Source: DATHXC01 sp035459965 (lineage in GTDB: Bacteria; Pseudomonadota; Gammaproteobacteria; Burkholderiales; Methylophilaceae). From it: 64,000 bases of DNA. A program made the position numbers and the translations under genes. The stretch is taken from contig DATHXC010000007.1 of NCBI GenBank assembly GCA_035459965.1, positions 496,001 through 560,000 on the forward strand, read 5' to 3'. Positions 1 through 9,517 of the stretch are shown in pieces. The notes under the pieces were generated by a model. The model made no database searches, was not told where the DNA came from, and saw only the letters and a program-made list of their open reading frames with translations. Positions within the stretch are counted from its first letter, which is position 1. Each line of letters begins with the position of its first letter.

Positions 1-286
1 GCGCATGCTCACGGCTGGAGCCACAGCCAAAATTCTCACGGGCAAGCAAAACCGAGCCGCCCTGATAACGCAGCTGGTTCAGCACAAAGTCCGGATTCAG
101 TGGACGCTTGGAGTTATCCATGCCAGGCTCGCCGTGATCCAGATAACGCCACTCATCAAACGCATTGGGGCCGAAGCCCGAGCGCTTGATGGATTTCAAA
201 AACTGCTTTGGGATAATGGCATCAGTATCCACATTGGCGCGATCCAATGGCACAACCAAACCATCTAATAATGTAAAAGGCTTCAT
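1..286 (-). CDS. leuD: 3-isopropylmalate dehydratase small subunit, partial (3' end outside window)
   Basis: Reading the minus strand from the ATG at 286 gives a LeuD N-terminus beginning MKPFTLLDGLVVPLDRANVD, followed by TDAIIPKQFLK and the conserved ENFGCGSSREHA segment where the window ends. LeuD pairs with LeuC to isomerise 2-isopropylmalate to 3-isopropylmalate in leucine biosynthesis in the cytoplasm; the GCGSSREH loop belongs to the swivel domain that closes over the LeuC iron-sulfur site. About 95 of the usual ~210 residues are visible. Its ATG directly abuts the TAA of the upstream small lipoprotein gene, which implies translational coupling within a leuC-lipoprotein-leuD operon. Confidence 0.95.
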   Translation of the reverse strand, partial: MKPFTLLDGLVVPLDRANVDTDAIIPKQFLKSIKRSGFGPNAFDEWRYLDHGEPGMDNSKRPLNPDFVLNQLRYQGGSVLLARENFGCGSSREHA

Positions 287-415
287 TTAGTTATTAGGCG
301 ACTTCTGGATTTTTTCGCCAACCTTTTCTACGTCCTTGCCCAAACCATGCCATGTATTGCAGCCAGCCAAAACGAATGCCGCAGCCAGTAACATCAACGC
401 CAATAATTTATTCAT
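287..415 (-). CDS. Entericidin EcnA/B-family small lipoprotein
   Basis: A 42-residue ORF starts at the ATG at 415 and stops at 289-287. It has a short hydrophobic signal (MNKLLALMLLAAAFVLAGC) with a lipobox-type LAGC, followed by a small charged tail containing GKDVEKVGEKIQK. This matches entericidin-type lipoproteins, small envelope lipoproteins linked to programmed lysis or envelope stress. An entericidin-like gene between leuC and leuD is a recurrent arrangement in betaproteobacteria. Its TAA is followed at once by the leuD ATG. The true role here is unknown; the family call rests on size, lipobox and the VEKVGEKIQ tail. Confidence 0.85.
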   Translation of the reverse strand: MNKLLALMLLAAAFVLAGCNTWHGLGKDVEKVGEKIQKSPNN

Positions 416-461
416 TTCCTGTTCCTATCAATTCGAGACTATTAATCATTAATTTAATTGC

Positions 462-1871
462 TTAAGCTAACTGCCTGACATCTACAAAGTGCCCGGCAAC
501 AGCTGCAGCTGCAGCCATTTCCGGGCTGACCAGATGGGTACGCCCACCCTGTCCCTGCCGCCCTTCAAAATTACGGTTGGAGGTTGAAGCGCAACGCTCG
601 CCCGGCTCAAGTCTGTCAGCATTCATGGCAAGGCACATGGAGCAGCCTGGCTCACGCCACTCAAAACCGGCATCGATAAATATCTTGTCCAACCCTTCCG
701 CTTCGGCTTGCGCTTTCACCAGACCAGAGCCCGGCACCACCATCGCCAGCATAATATTGCTGGCGACCTTCTTACCCTTTGCAACTGTAGCGGCCGCACG
801 CAAATCCTCAATGCGTGAGTTGGTACAGGAGCCAATAAAGACCTTATCGATGCTGATATCGCTAATCAGTGTATTGGCCTGCAAACCCATGTACTGCAAA
901 GCACGTTCCCAATCCTGGCGTTTTACTTCGCTGGGTGCATTTTTCGGGTCCGGCACACGGCCATTGATATCCACCACCATTTCAGGCGAAGTACCCCACG
1001 TCACCTGCGGCAATATGTCCGCAGCTGCAAGCTTGACCACAGTATCGAAGCGCGCACCTTCATCACTGGTCAGGGTACGCCAATAGCTTACAGCGGCATC
1101 CCATTGCGCTGCTGTCGGCGCAAACGGCCTGCCCTTGATGTAATTGATAGTGGTGTCATCCACCGCCACCATGCCCGCGCGTGCGCCGGCCTCAATGGCC
1201 ATATTGCATAAAGTCATGCGGCCTTCCATGCTCAAGGCGCGGATTGCCGAACCGGCAAACTCAATGGCATAACCGGTACCACCTGCAGTGCCGATCTTGC
1301 CGATCACAGCCAGCGCGATATCCTTGGCAGTCACCCCATGTGGCAAATCACCCTCTACCAACACCTGCATGGATTTGGATTTCTTTTGCACCAGACACTG
1401 GGTCGCCATTACGTGTTCGACTTCCGAAGTGCCTATGCCATGTGCCAACGCCGCAAACGCGCCGTGCGTACTGGTATGCGAATCGCCACAGACCACAGTC
1501 ATGCCAGGCAAGGTCGCACCCTGTTCCGGTCCGATCACATGCACAATGCCCTGGCGATGATCATTCATCTTGAATTCGGTGACGCCGAAATCAACACAGT
1601 TTTCATCCAGCGTCTGTACTTGCAGGCGCGAAATCGGGTCGGCAATACCAGCCACGCCGGAGCTACGATCTGTTGTCGGCACGTTATGATCCGGCACAGC
1701 CAATATGGAGTTCACGCGCCAAACCTTGCGGCCAGCTAGCTTCAGACCTTCAAATGCTTGCGGGCTGGTCACTTCATGTACCAGGTGACGGTCGATATAG
1801 ATCAGCGCGGTACCGTTTTCCTCGGTAACCACGTGGGAATCAAACAACTTGTCGTACAACGTTTTTGCCAT
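462..1871 (-). CDS. leuC: 3-isopropylmalate dehydratase large subunit
   Basis: The 469-residue protein matches the family's usual length and begins MAKTLYDKLFDSHVV. It is an aconitase-superfamily enzyme that binds a [4Fe-4S] cluster; the three cluster cysteines are visible as C349 (IGSCTNSR) and C410 and C413 (EPGCSMCLAMN). The CGDSHTSTHGAFAALAHGIGTSEVEHV segment is also canonical. With LeuD it performs the second step of leucine biosynthesis. It lies upstream of the entericidin gene and leuD on the same strand. Upstream yajQ ends 92 bases before its start, and that interval holds two small hairpins. Confidence 0.97.
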   Translation of the reverse strand: MAKTLYDKLFDSHVVTEENGTALIYIDRHLVHEVTSPQAFEGLKLAGRKVWRVNSILAVPDHNVPTTDRSSGVAGIADPISRLQVQTLDENCVDFGVTEFKMNDHRQGIVHVIGPEQGATLPGMTVVCGDSHTSTHGAFAALAHGIGTSEVEHVMATQCLVQKKSKSMQVLVEGDLPHGVTAKDIALAVIGKIGTAGGTGYAIEFAGSAIRALSMEGRMTLCNMAIEAGARAGMVAVDDTTINYIKGRPFAPTAAQWDAAVSYWRTLTSDEGARFDTVVKLAAADILPQVTWGTSPEMVVDINGRVPDPKNAPSEVKRQDWERALQYMGLQANTLISDISIDKVFIGSCTNSRIEDLRAAATVAKGKKVASNIMLAMVVPGSGLVKAQAEAEGLDKIFIDAGFEWREPGCSMCLAMNADRLEPGERCASTSNRNFEGRQGQGGRTHLVSPEMAAAAAVAGHFVDVRQLA

Positions 1872-1902
1872 ATTGCTAACCTGAACCTTCTTTTAGCCCC
1901 AA

Positions 1903-1955
1903 GCCTCACAGATGAGGCCTGACAGCTGAATTTTCAATGCTGGCTTATCGCCAGC
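1903..1955 (-). promoter_or_regulatory. Two small hairpins in the leuC leader
   Basis: The 92-base gap between yajQ and leuC contains two inverted repeats: GCCTCA/TGAGGC at 1903-1918 with a 4-base loop, and GCTGGC/GCCAGC at 1939-1955 with a 5-base loop. Neither is followed by a T-run on the minus strand, so they are not obvious intrinsic terminators. No leucine-rich leader peptide is visible. They may be RNA structures in the leuC 5' leader or stabilise the yajQ 3' end. Confidence 0.3.
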
Positions 1956-1963
1956 CGAAACTA

Positions 1964-2458
1964 CTAATCCCTGAAATTACCAAACTGCAATGGGAAATCG
2001 GTGACGGATTTCTTAACGAAAGCAATCGCATCCTGCAACACGTCACGCTTGGCACCCACCACGCGCACCGTATCGCCTTGAATACTGGCTTGTACTTTCA
2101 GCCCGCCATCCTTGAGCAGTTTGACGATTTTTTTGGCGAGCTCAGTATCAATGCCGTCCTTGATTTTCAATACCTGCTTAACCTTGTTGCCCGATATCTT
2201 CTGCACATCCTGGTGGTCCAATCGTTTGGCGCTATCAGCCTCTTTCTTCTCCATTGCTGGCAGCAGAATATCCTTAATCTGATCCAGCTGAAAATCGGAG
2301 TCTCCAAACAGGGTGATCAGGCTATCTTTTTCGTTCAGCTCAACATTCGCAGTGGTGCCCTTGAAGTCGTAGCGATTGGTGATTTGACGCGAAACCACAT
2401 CAATCGCATTCTTCAACGCGACCATATCGACTTCAGAACTAATATCAAATGACGGCAT
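1964..2458 (-). CDS. yajQ: YajQ-family cyclic-di-GMP/nucleotide-binding protein
   Basis: This 164-residue protein starts MPSFDISSEVDMVALKNAID and has the family's NRYDFKGT motif and the C-terminal FPLQFGNFRD ending. YajQ (UPF0234) proteins are soluble two-domain ferredoxin-like folds; the Xanthomonas orthologue binds cyclic di-GMP and modulates transcription, and nucleic-acid binding has been reported for others. Length is normal. The ATG at 2458 lies 9 bases after the ppnP stop, so the two are probably co-transcribed. Several GGDEF/EAL enzymes elsewhere in the window could supply its ligand, but no link is shown by sequence. Confidence 0.95.
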   Translation of the reverse strand: MPSFDISSEVDMVALKNAIDVVSRQITNRYDFKGTTANVELNEKDSLITLFGDSDFQLDQIKDILLPAMEKKEADSAKRLDHQDVQKISGNKVKQVLKIKDGIDTELAKKIVKLLKDGGLKVQASIQGDTVRVVGAKRDVLQDAIAFVKKSVTDFPLQFGNFRD

Positions 2459-2467
2459 AGTTAAATC

Positions 2468-2779
2468 TCACTCAAAATGACAGACGTAGTCCAAGGTCTC
2501 GACAGTCTCGATCTCAAAACTCGAATTTCCTGGCACGGTGAATTTCTCACCAGCACTATAGGTTCTCCAGTTTTCTTCACCATTCAGGCGCACTTTGCAT
2601 ACACCCAGATTGATTTCCATCAGCTCTGGCGCTGCGGTATTAAACGTTAACAGGCTAGGGAAAATAACACCGATGGTGCTACGGGTTCCATTCGGGAACA
2701 GCACGGTGTGGCTGACACATTTTCCATCGAAATACACATTTGCTTTTTTCTTGACGCTAACATTATCAAACTGGGCCAT
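2468..2779 (-). CDS. ppnP: Pyrimidine/purine nucleoside phosphorylase
   Basis: The 103-residue cupin-like protein MAQFDNVSVKKKANVYFDGK is full length for the PpnP (YaiE, DUF1255) family. Recognisable segments are HTVLFPNGTRSTIGV, the GEENWRTYSAGEKFTVPGNSSF barrel strand and the terminal DYVCHFE. The E. coli protein phosphorolyses a wide range of purine and pyrimidine nucleosides, feeding base salvage. It is the first gene of the minus-strand run ppnP-yajQ-leuC and is divergent from the A2M gene. A GGAGTTG ribosome site precedes the ATG. Confidence 0.93.
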   Translation of the reverse strand: MAQFDNVSVKKKANVYFDGKCVSHTVLFPNGTRSTIGVIFPSLLTFNTAAPELMEINLGVCKVRLNGEENWRTYSAGEKFTVPGNSSFEIETVETLDYVCHFE

Positions 2780-2967
2780 GACAACTCCTCCAAACCTCTT
2801 TAATTAATAGACTGGCTTTGAAATTCGCCTTATCCGGCATTATCCCAGAAAACTTATGCGAGAACCATTTTTTACCCATTACGCCGATTGCTATTCCACC
2901 AAGTAAAGTTTCAGGCAATAATCCTGAAGGAAACACCACAAAACTAAAAAGCATCAGGGGATTATTC

Positions 2968-5900
2968 ATGTCAGCTCGCCTTCTCACTATCTGGAATTTT
3001 ATAGCCAGTATAATTCTCAAGGGGTTAGGTGTTTTGAGGGTCATTTCAGGCTGGATATTCAAGCAGCTTTTTGGATCATTGTCGTGGCAGGCTCCACGTT
3101 GGTCAGTATGGTTGGCGGGCAAGCTTAAAAAGTCTGCAGGCTGGGTATTCGCCACGCGTAAACGTGCGCTGAGCACTATCCTCTCAGTACTGATCGTGGT
3201 TGCTGGCAGCTACTTCGGCTGGCACTGGTATCAGCAGCTACCCAAGCCAGTGTTGACGGCCTATGAAGTCAAACCACCCAGTGTCACCATTTACGATGAA
3301 AACAACAAGCCTGTCGTATACCCTTTCCAGATCGCTTTTGCGGAGTCAGTGGCACCTGTCAACCTGATCGGCAAGCCTGTCAGCGAGGGCATCAAGCTCT
3401 CCCCCAAGATTGCAGGCGAATGGACATGGGATGACGAAAAAACGCTGGTGTTTCGCCCCAAGACAGACTGGCCGGTAGATGCCAAGTTTGATGTCAGCAT
3501 GGATAAGAAGAAGCTGCTGGCAGAGCAGGTGAAACTGGATGATTACGATGTCGAGTTCCGCACGGCACCTTTCAGCGCCGAGTTCCAGCAGGCCGAGTTC
3601 TACCAGGACCCGATAGATCCTAACCTCAAGAAACTGGTTTCCACCGTGCACTTCAGCCACCCCGTGGATGCCGATGACCTGAAAGGCCGCATCAGCATCA
3701 AGCTGGGTGGCGGGCTGGATTTCCTGGGCCTGGGCGAAGCGCCAAAATTCACTGTGAGCTACGACAAACTCAAGCTCAACGCTTATATTCACTCTGCCCC
3801 GCTCTCCATCCCCAAGGAAGACACCGAGCTCACCGTCAAGCTGGATAAGGGCGTGCGCACGACACGCGGCGGCAACAAGACTGAAAGCGAGATCAGCAAG
3901 GCCATTACCGTGCCCGGACTTTACAGCCTGCGCATCAATGACATCAGCATGACATTGGTAGACAACGAACGCTTTGAGCCCGAGCAGATTCTGCTGCTGG
4001 GCAGTAGCGCCAATATCAGCGATACAGCATTGGCGGGCAAAGTACATGCCTGGTTATTACCGGAATTCAACCCAAAGACAGAAGAAGCCAAACGTACCGA
4101 GCCTTATCGCTGGTATGAAACCGAAGTCACCAAGGACATCTTGGCAAGCGCTACACCCGTGGATTTGAAATCGGTGGCAGGTGAAGACGAATACTCCGCG
4201 CTACATAGCTATAAATTCAAGGCCCCGGTAGGCCGTCGCCTTTATATCAAGGTAGATGCTGGCCTGCAGGCCTTTGGCGGCTATGTATCGCGCAACCCGG
4301 CACTGACTGTGATAGAAGTCCAGCCTTATCCCAAGGCCGTCAAGCTACTGTCACAAGGCGCCCTGCTGTCACTAAGCGGTGAGCGCAAGCTGGGCTACAT
4401 GACGCGTGGGCTCAATGGCGTGAAGATAGAGATAGGTCGGATGCTGCCCAATCAGCTGCACCATCTGGTGGACCAGAATTACAGCGGCTTCGCTCAGCCT
4501 AATGTATACGATGATGTACTCGATACCCTGGTCGAGCGCTTTGAGGAAAAGCGTCCACTGGCTGAAAGCGAATTCGGCAAGCCTAGCTACGACAGCCTCG
4601 ATTTCGGCAAATACCTGCGCGAAAAATCCAGCCATAGCGGCGGCGTGTTCATGATCAAGCTGCAAGGCTATGATCCCAAAAACCCGGATAACGAGGTCGA
4701 TGCCACGCCGGACACCCGCTTTATCCTGGTAACCGATATCGGCATCATCGCCAAGCAGGGTGTGGATGGTAGCCAGGATGTATTCGTGCAATCCATCGCC
4801 ACCGGTCAGCCGGTCGCCAACGCCAAAGTCGACGTGATCGGCCGTAACGGCGAGCCCGCCATGTCGCAGACTACCGATGCTACCGGGCACGTGCACTTTG
4901 ACCACCTGCGCGACCTCAGGCGCGAGAAGCAGGCCATTATGTACCTCGTCACCAAAGATAGTGACATGTCTTTCCTGCCCATCAACCGCTATGACCGCCA
5001 GCTCAACCTGTCGCGCTTTGACATAGGCGGTATCGACAACGCTATCTCCGGCCAGCAACTATCTGCCTATGCCTTTACCGACCGTGGTATCTATCGCCCC
5101 GGCGAAACTGCGCATATCGCCATGATTGCGCGCACTGCCAACTGGAGCGGCGCACTCGATGGCGTGCCACTGGAAGCCGAAGTGACCGACCCACGCGGAT
5201 TGCCCGTTTACAAGCAACGCATCAAGCTCAGCGCCAGCGGCTTTGAGAGCTTTGATTTTGCGAGCCGCGAGACTTCCGCCACTGGGGATTACCAAGTCGG
5301 CATCTACCTCGTCACCAACGACCAGCGCCAGCAACAGATCGGCAGCGCCAGCTTCAAGGTACGCGATTTCGAGCCTGATCGCATCAAGGTCACCGCCACG
5401 CTGGCTGACCACGTGGTGGAAGGCTGGATAAAGCCCGAAGAAGCCAAGGCACGCATCAAGGCCATGCACCTGTTCGGCAGCCCGGCCAACGACAGGCGTG
5501 TGGAAGCCGAGATGACACTCACGCCATCGTTGCCCGCCTTCGCCAAATACAAGGATTACAACTTCCAAGACAGGTTCAAGCTGAAAGAGCCGTTCAACGA
5601 GAAACTCCCCGCAGCCACCACCGACACCAACGGCGAAGCCGAGATCAACCTCAACCTTCAACGCTTCGCCCGTGCGACCTATCGCCTGTACTTGTCGGCC
5701 AAGGTATTCGAAGCCGCAGGCGGACGCAGTGTCGCCGCCGAAGCCGCCACACTGGTCTCAGCCGCGCCTTACCTGGTCGGCGTAAAAACCGATGGCGCAC
5801 TCAATTACATCCCGCTCAAAACGCCACGAAGCAGCCACTGGCTGGCGATTGATAACAGCCTGAAGCCCGTAGCAGCCGACAAGCTCACCCAGTTGTGGAT

Positions 5901-8871
5901 AGAGCGCAAGTTCGTCTCCGTGCTGGTGAAGCAGGCCAACGGCACCTATCACTATGAATCGCGCAAGAAGGAAACCGTGCGGGAAAGCACACCCTACAAC
6001 TTGCCCGCAGGCGGAGCCGAACTGGCGCTGAACACCAGCGAGCCGGGTGACTTTGCCCTGGTGCTGAAGAATGCAGAAGGCGCCGAGCTTAACCGTATCG
6101 AATACAGTGTGGCCGGTCAGGCCAACCTGTCACGTTCGCTGGAGCGCAATGCCGAACTGCAGCTATCGCTCAACAAAGCCGACTACACTGCTGGCGATAC
6201 CATGGAGATCAGCATCCGTGCGCCTTACGTGGGTGCTGGCCTGATCACCATCGAGCGCGACAAGGTTTACCAGCACGTCTGGTTCAAGACCACGACTACC
6301 AGCTCGGTGCAAAAGATCACACTGCCCAAGGATTTCGAGGGCAACGGCTACGTATCCGTGCAGTTCGTACGCGACCCGACCTCGGATGAGATCTTCATGA
6401 GCCCGCTGTCGTATGGCGTGGTGCCGTTCGTGGTCAATATGGACGCGCGTCGCGAGCCCATCAAGGTCGTTACGCCGGACATTATCAAACCGGGCCAGAT
6501 GCTGGATATGAAAGTTTCCACGCAGTCACCCGCCCGTGTGGTGGTATTCGCGGTGGACGAAGGCATTCTGCAGGTCGCGCGCTATAAGCAGCCCGACCCG
6601 ATCGGTTTCTTCTTCCAGAAACGTGCGCTGCAAGTTGGCACCACGCAGATACTCGACTTGATACTGCCGGAGTTCCAGCGCCTGCTCAATGCCGCTGCCC
6701 CAGGCGGTGACGGCGATGCAGTCTTGGGCCGCCACCTCAACCCGTTCAAGAAGAAACGCCAGCCGCCAGTAGCTTACTGGTCTGGCATTATTGACGTCGG
6801 GCCTGCTGGCAAGACCTTGCAATATCAGGTGCCGGATAGCTTTAACGGCAAGCTGCATATCTACGCCGTGGCGGTTACACCCGGTCGCATCGGGGTGTTC
6901 GATGGCGGCGTGGAGTCTCGGGGTGACCTGATACTTTCACCTAACGTCCCGGTGAGTGTATCGCCGGGCGATGAGTTCCTGGTAAGCGTCAGCGTGTTCA
7001 ACAACCTACGAGGTGCTGGTGGTAAAGCGCCTGTCAGCCTGAGTATGTCACCAAGCAAGGCATTGACCGTGGTCTCCGCGCCCAAGGTCACGCTGGATAT
7101 CGCACAGCAACAGGAAGCCGTGGCTGAGTTCCGGATCCGTGCCAACGACGTGCTGGGTTCGGCTGACCTCAAGTTTGTAGCTACAACTGGCGACAAACAG
7201 GGCAAGGCGAGTGATACCGTCGGCATCCGCCCTGCCGTGCCTTTCAGGACGCTACTCACAGTGGGTCAGTTCGGCGGCGACAGTAAAACGCAGGAGATCA
7301 ACCGCAGCCTGTACGCAGAAAAGCGCAAGGTAGAGGCTGGCATTTCCACCACGCCGCTAGTCTGGGCACAGGGCCTGAGCAGCTACCTGGGCAATTACCA
7401 GTACTCATGCACGGAGCAACTGGTGAGCAAGGGCATCCCTGCCCTGATGCTCAATAGCCAGCAGGATATTGCTGTCACGCGTGGCGACTTTCAGAAAGTA
7501 GTGCAAACCCTGCGCGAGCGCCAGAACGAGGACGGCAGCTTTGGCCTGTGGTCGGCCAATATGCAGGTGTCGCCTTTTGCTTCCATCTATGCCATCCACT
7601 ACCTGCTGGAAGCCAAAGACCGCGGCATGGCCGTGCCTGCCGACATGCTGAATAGCGCCAACCAGTGGCTGCAGCAATATGCCGTGGGCGGGAGCAATGG
7701 CCTGTCCGGCGTGCGTAACCGTGCCTATGCCATCTACCTGCTCACGCGCCAGGGTATCGTCACCAGCGGCATGCTGGCGACCCTGCAAAAAGAGCTGGAT
7801 GAGCGCTACAGCAAGCAATGGTCGCAAGACCTCACTGCAGGCTACCTCGCCGCCAGCTACAAACTGATGCAGCAGGATGCGCTGGCAACCAAGCTGCTCA
7901 AGCAGGTCGATTGGGCCTCGCTCAAAAAATGGAATCGCGATGCCGATTCCTATTCCGCGGATGATTTCTATTTTGATCCAACAGTGCAGGATGCGCAGAT
8001 GATCTACCTGATCTCGCGCCATTTCTCAGATAAGGTCAAAGGCATCCCGGAAAAGGTACTGGTTAAGCTGGGCGAGACTGTCTCGGAAACCCGCTATAAC
8101 TCTCTCTCCGCAGCCTACCTCATCATGGGTTTTGATGCCTACGGCAAGGCAGGTGGTAACGATGCTGCCAAGCTCACCATCGCAGAACTGACTAAAGGTG
8201 GCGCCAGCAACGCACTGCCGCTTACTGGCGGCATCGTCAAGACTGGCAATGTCTCCATCAATGCGGCCAAGCTGCAGTTTGGTAAGCAGAGCAACCTGCC
8301 CGCCTTCTACCTGCTCTCTGAAAACGGCTACGACAAAACGCCGCCGACAGAAAAGCGCGCCGATGGCCTGGAAATCTCACGTGAATTCACCACGGTAGAT
8401 GGCAAGCCACTGGTGAGCGCCAAGGTAGGCGAAGAGTTCCTGGTCAAGCTGAATTTCCGCAGCACGGATAGGGAAAACGCCTCGCAAATCGCCATCGTCG
8501 ATATCCTGCCCGGCGGTATCGAGCCCGTGCTGAATGCTCGTGCCGAAAGCGCGCCGACAGAAGCACCGCAATATAACGAAGGGGAAGAAGGCTACAACGA
8601 AGGCGCCGGGGAAGCGGCCAATGTCTCCAGTTGGCAAGCCCCGCTGGGCGAAGCCAACTACACCACATGGCAACCCGAATACGCCGATATCCGCGAAGAC
8701 CGCGTCGTGCTCTATGGCACACTAGGCCGCAACATCGGCAGCTTTGTGTACCGCGTGCGTGCGACTAATGCCGGGAAATTCCAGATACCTGCGCCATTTG
8801 CCGAGGGCATGTATGACCGCAAGCTGCAAGGGCGTGGGGCTGGTGGAAAACTGGAGATCGTAAAACCATGA
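2968..8871 (+). CDS. Membrane-anchored alpha-2-macroglobulin family protein with thioester
   Basis: From the ATG at 2968 (AGGGG nine bases upstream) this is a 1967-residue bacterial alpha-2-macroglobulin of the YfhM/type 1 kind. The frame stays open upstream to a TTG at 2818, but that extension is poorly conserved in character. The N-terminus has amphipathic stretches and one membrane span near residues 69-86 (TILSVLIVVAGSYFGWHWYQ), with no lipobox, so it is probably anchored in the inner membrane facing the periplasm. The internal thioester motif C1481-T-E-Q1484 is intact. The family traps proteases by thioester-linked covalent capture after bait-region cleavage. It is followed by PBP1C as in many proteobacteria, where the pair is thought to protect and repair breached peptidoglycan. 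An unrelated small gene is wedged between them. Confidence 0.93.
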   Translation: MSARLLTIWNFIASIILKGLGVLRVISGWIFKQLFGSLSWQAPRWSVWLAGKLKKSAGWVFATRKRALSTILSVLIVVAGSYFGWHWYQQLPKPVLTAYEVKPPSVTIYDENNKPVVYPFQIAFAESVAPVNLIGKPVSEGIKLSPKIAGEWTWDDEKTLVFRPKTDWPVDAKFDVSMDKKKLLAEQVKLDDYDVEFRTAPFSAEFQQAEFYQDPIDPNLKKLVSTVHFSHPVDADDLKGRISIKLGGGLDFLGLGEAPKFTVSYDKLKLNAYIHSAPLSIPKEDTELTVKLDKGVRTTRGGNKTESEISKAITVPGLYSLRINDISMTLVDNERFEPEQILLLGSSANISDTALAGKVHAWLLPEFNPKTEEAKRTEPYRWYETEVTKDILASATPVDLKSVAGEDEYSALHSYKFKAPVGRRLYIKVDAGLQAFGGYVSRNPALTVIEVQPYPKAVKLLSQGALLSLSGERKLGYMTRGLNGVKIEIGRMLPNQLHHLVDQNYSGFAQPNVYDDVLDTLVERFEEKRPLAESEFGKPSYDSLDFGKYLREKSSHSGGVFMIKLQGYDPKNPDNEVDATPDTRFILVTDIGIIAKQGVDGSQDVFVQSIATGQPVANAKVDVIGRNGEPAMSQTTDATGHVHFDHLRDLRREKQAIMYLVTKDSDMSFLPINRYDRQLNLSRFDIGGIDNAISGQQLSAYAFTDRGIYRPGETAHIAMIARTANWSGALDGVPLEAEVTDPRGLPVYKQRIKLSASGFESFDFASRETSATGDYQVGIYLVTNDQRQQQIGSASFKVRDFEPDRIKVTATLADHVVEGWIKPEEAKARIKAMHLFGSPANDRRVEAEMTLTPSLPAFAKYKDYNFQDRFKLKEPFNEKLPAATTDTNGEAEINLNLQRFARATYRLYLSAKVFEAAGGRSVAAEAATLVSAAPYLVGVKTDGALNYIPLKTPRSSHWLAIDNSLKPVAADKLTQLWIERKFVSVLVKQANGTYHYESRKKETVRESTPYNLPAGGAELALNTSEPGDFALVLKNAEGAELNRIEYSVAGQANLSRSLERNAELQLSLNKADYTAGDTMEISIRAPYVGAGLITIERDKVYQHVWFKTTTTSSVQKITLPKDFEGNGYVSVQFVRDPTSDEIFMSPLSYGVVPFVVNMDARREPIKVVTPDIIKPGQMLDMKVSTQSPARVVVFAVDEGILQVARYKQPDPIGFFFQKRALQVGTTQILDLILPEFQRLLNAAAPGGDGDAVLGRHLNPFKKKRQPPVAYWSGIIDVGPAGKTLQYQVPDSFNGKLHIYAVAVTPGRIGVFDGGVESRGDLILSPNVPVSVSPGDEFLVSVSVFNNLRGAGGKAPVSLSMSPSKALTVVSAPKVTLDIAQQQEAVAEFRIRANDVLGSADLKFVATTGDKQGKASDTVGIRPAVPFRTLLTVGQFGGDSKTQEINRSLYAEKRKVEAGISTTPLVWAQGLSSYLGNYQYSCTEQLVSKGIPALMLNSQQDIAVTRGDFQKVVQTLRERQNEDGSFGLWSANMQVSPFASIYAIHYLLEAKDRGMAVPADMLNSANQWLQQYAVGGSNGLSGVRNRAYAIYLLTRQGIVTSGMLATLQKELDERYSKQWSQDLTAGYLAASYKLMQQDALATKLLKQVDWASLKKWNRDADSYSADDFYFDPTVQDAQMIYLISRHFSDKVKGIPEKVLVKLGETVSETRYNSLSAAYLIMGFDAYGKAGGNDAAKLTIAELTKGGASNALPLTGGIVKTGNVSINAAKLQFGKQSNLPAFYLLSENGYDKTPPTEKRADGLEISREFTTVDGKPLVSAKVGEEFLVKLNFRSTDRENASQIAIVDILPGGIEPVLNARAESAPTEAPQYNEGEEGYNEGAGEAANVSSWQAPLGEANYTTWQPEYADIREDRVVLYGTLGRNIGSFVYRVRATNAGKFQIPAPFAEGMYDRKLQGRGAGGKLEIVKP

Positions 8872-9470
8872 AGCTATCAATTATAAAATTTGAAATGCTA
8901 GTTTTTATTTTTTTAAATTTATTGCTTTTAGCCGCCCCAAATTTTGGTTATGCGGAGACTGAGGAATCTATTAAGGAATATGAAAAATACCATGACTCCC
9001 AATTGAAAAAAGCCGAGTCTAAAATTCCAGCTCTTGTAAAACAATATGCAACCTCGATTGGGTGTGGCTTTAATTTTAATCCAAGGAATGTAGTGCCATA
9101 TGAAATTGATGGTATGGAATCCTTTGTAGCTGTTTTTATTTTAGATGTTGGTTGTAGAGGCGGCTCAAATACGAGTGAATCAGTATTTGTGGTTATAGAA
9201 CGTGGAGCAAATTTTTCCTTATTTATCAACACAAAATACTCCGCACCTCACCAAACTTCAGATGACATACCACAATTCGTCACTCGCCTGTTTATTAACA
9301 AAGGTAAACTTTGGTATAAAGGCCTTGAATTCGATTTCTCCAAAGACTCAGGATGTTGCCCATCGATTCCAATTAAGGCTCAGTTAGCTTTTATTAATGG
9401 GAAATGGAAGAATATTCCAGGTACTAAGTCAATATCTAATGCTGCTGTCAACCTTGAAAAAGCAGAGTAA
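8868..9470 (+). CDS. Secreted hypothetical protein, AT-rich
   Basis: A 200-residue ORF starts at an ATG that overlaps the A2M stop in an ATGA. It has a strong signal peptide (hydrophobic residues about 10-25, cleavage probably after FGYA) and so is probably periplasmic. Three or more cysteines (GCGF, GCRGG, GCCPS) could form disulfides. I do not recognise a domain. The DNA is visibly more AT-rich than both flanking genes, with codons such as TTT, AAA and ATT dominating, which suggests recent acquisition. Its place inside an A2M-pbpC operon implies co-expression with periplasmic defence and cell-wall functions; a partner or inhibitor role is only a guess. Confidence 0.75.
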   Translation: MKLSIIKFEMLVFIFLNLLLLAAPNFGYAETEESIKEYEKYHDSQLKKAESKIPALVKQYATSIGCGFNFNPRNVVPYEIDGMESFVAVFILDVGCRGGSNTSESVFVVIERGANFSLFINTKYSAPHQTSDDIPQFVTRLFINKGKLWYKGLEFDFSKDSGCCPSIPIKAQLAFINGKWKNIPGTKSISNAAVNLEKAE

Positions 9471-9517
9471 CTGTACGAAATTTAACTTACTAGTTGCGAT
9501 TTAAAGCCATACTTTCT

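Noticed and set aside
2766..2969. Minus-strand frame MNNPLMLFSFVVFPSGLL overlapping the A2M start and the ppnP start
   Set aside because: Hydrophobic and superficially plausible as a 67-residue membrane protein, but it overlaps both neighbours and I recognise no family; conservation data would be needed.
4372..5661. Long minus-strand ORFs (228 and 200 residues) inside the A2M gene
   Set aside because: They are antisense to well-conserved A2M sequence, with no ribosome sites or domain features.
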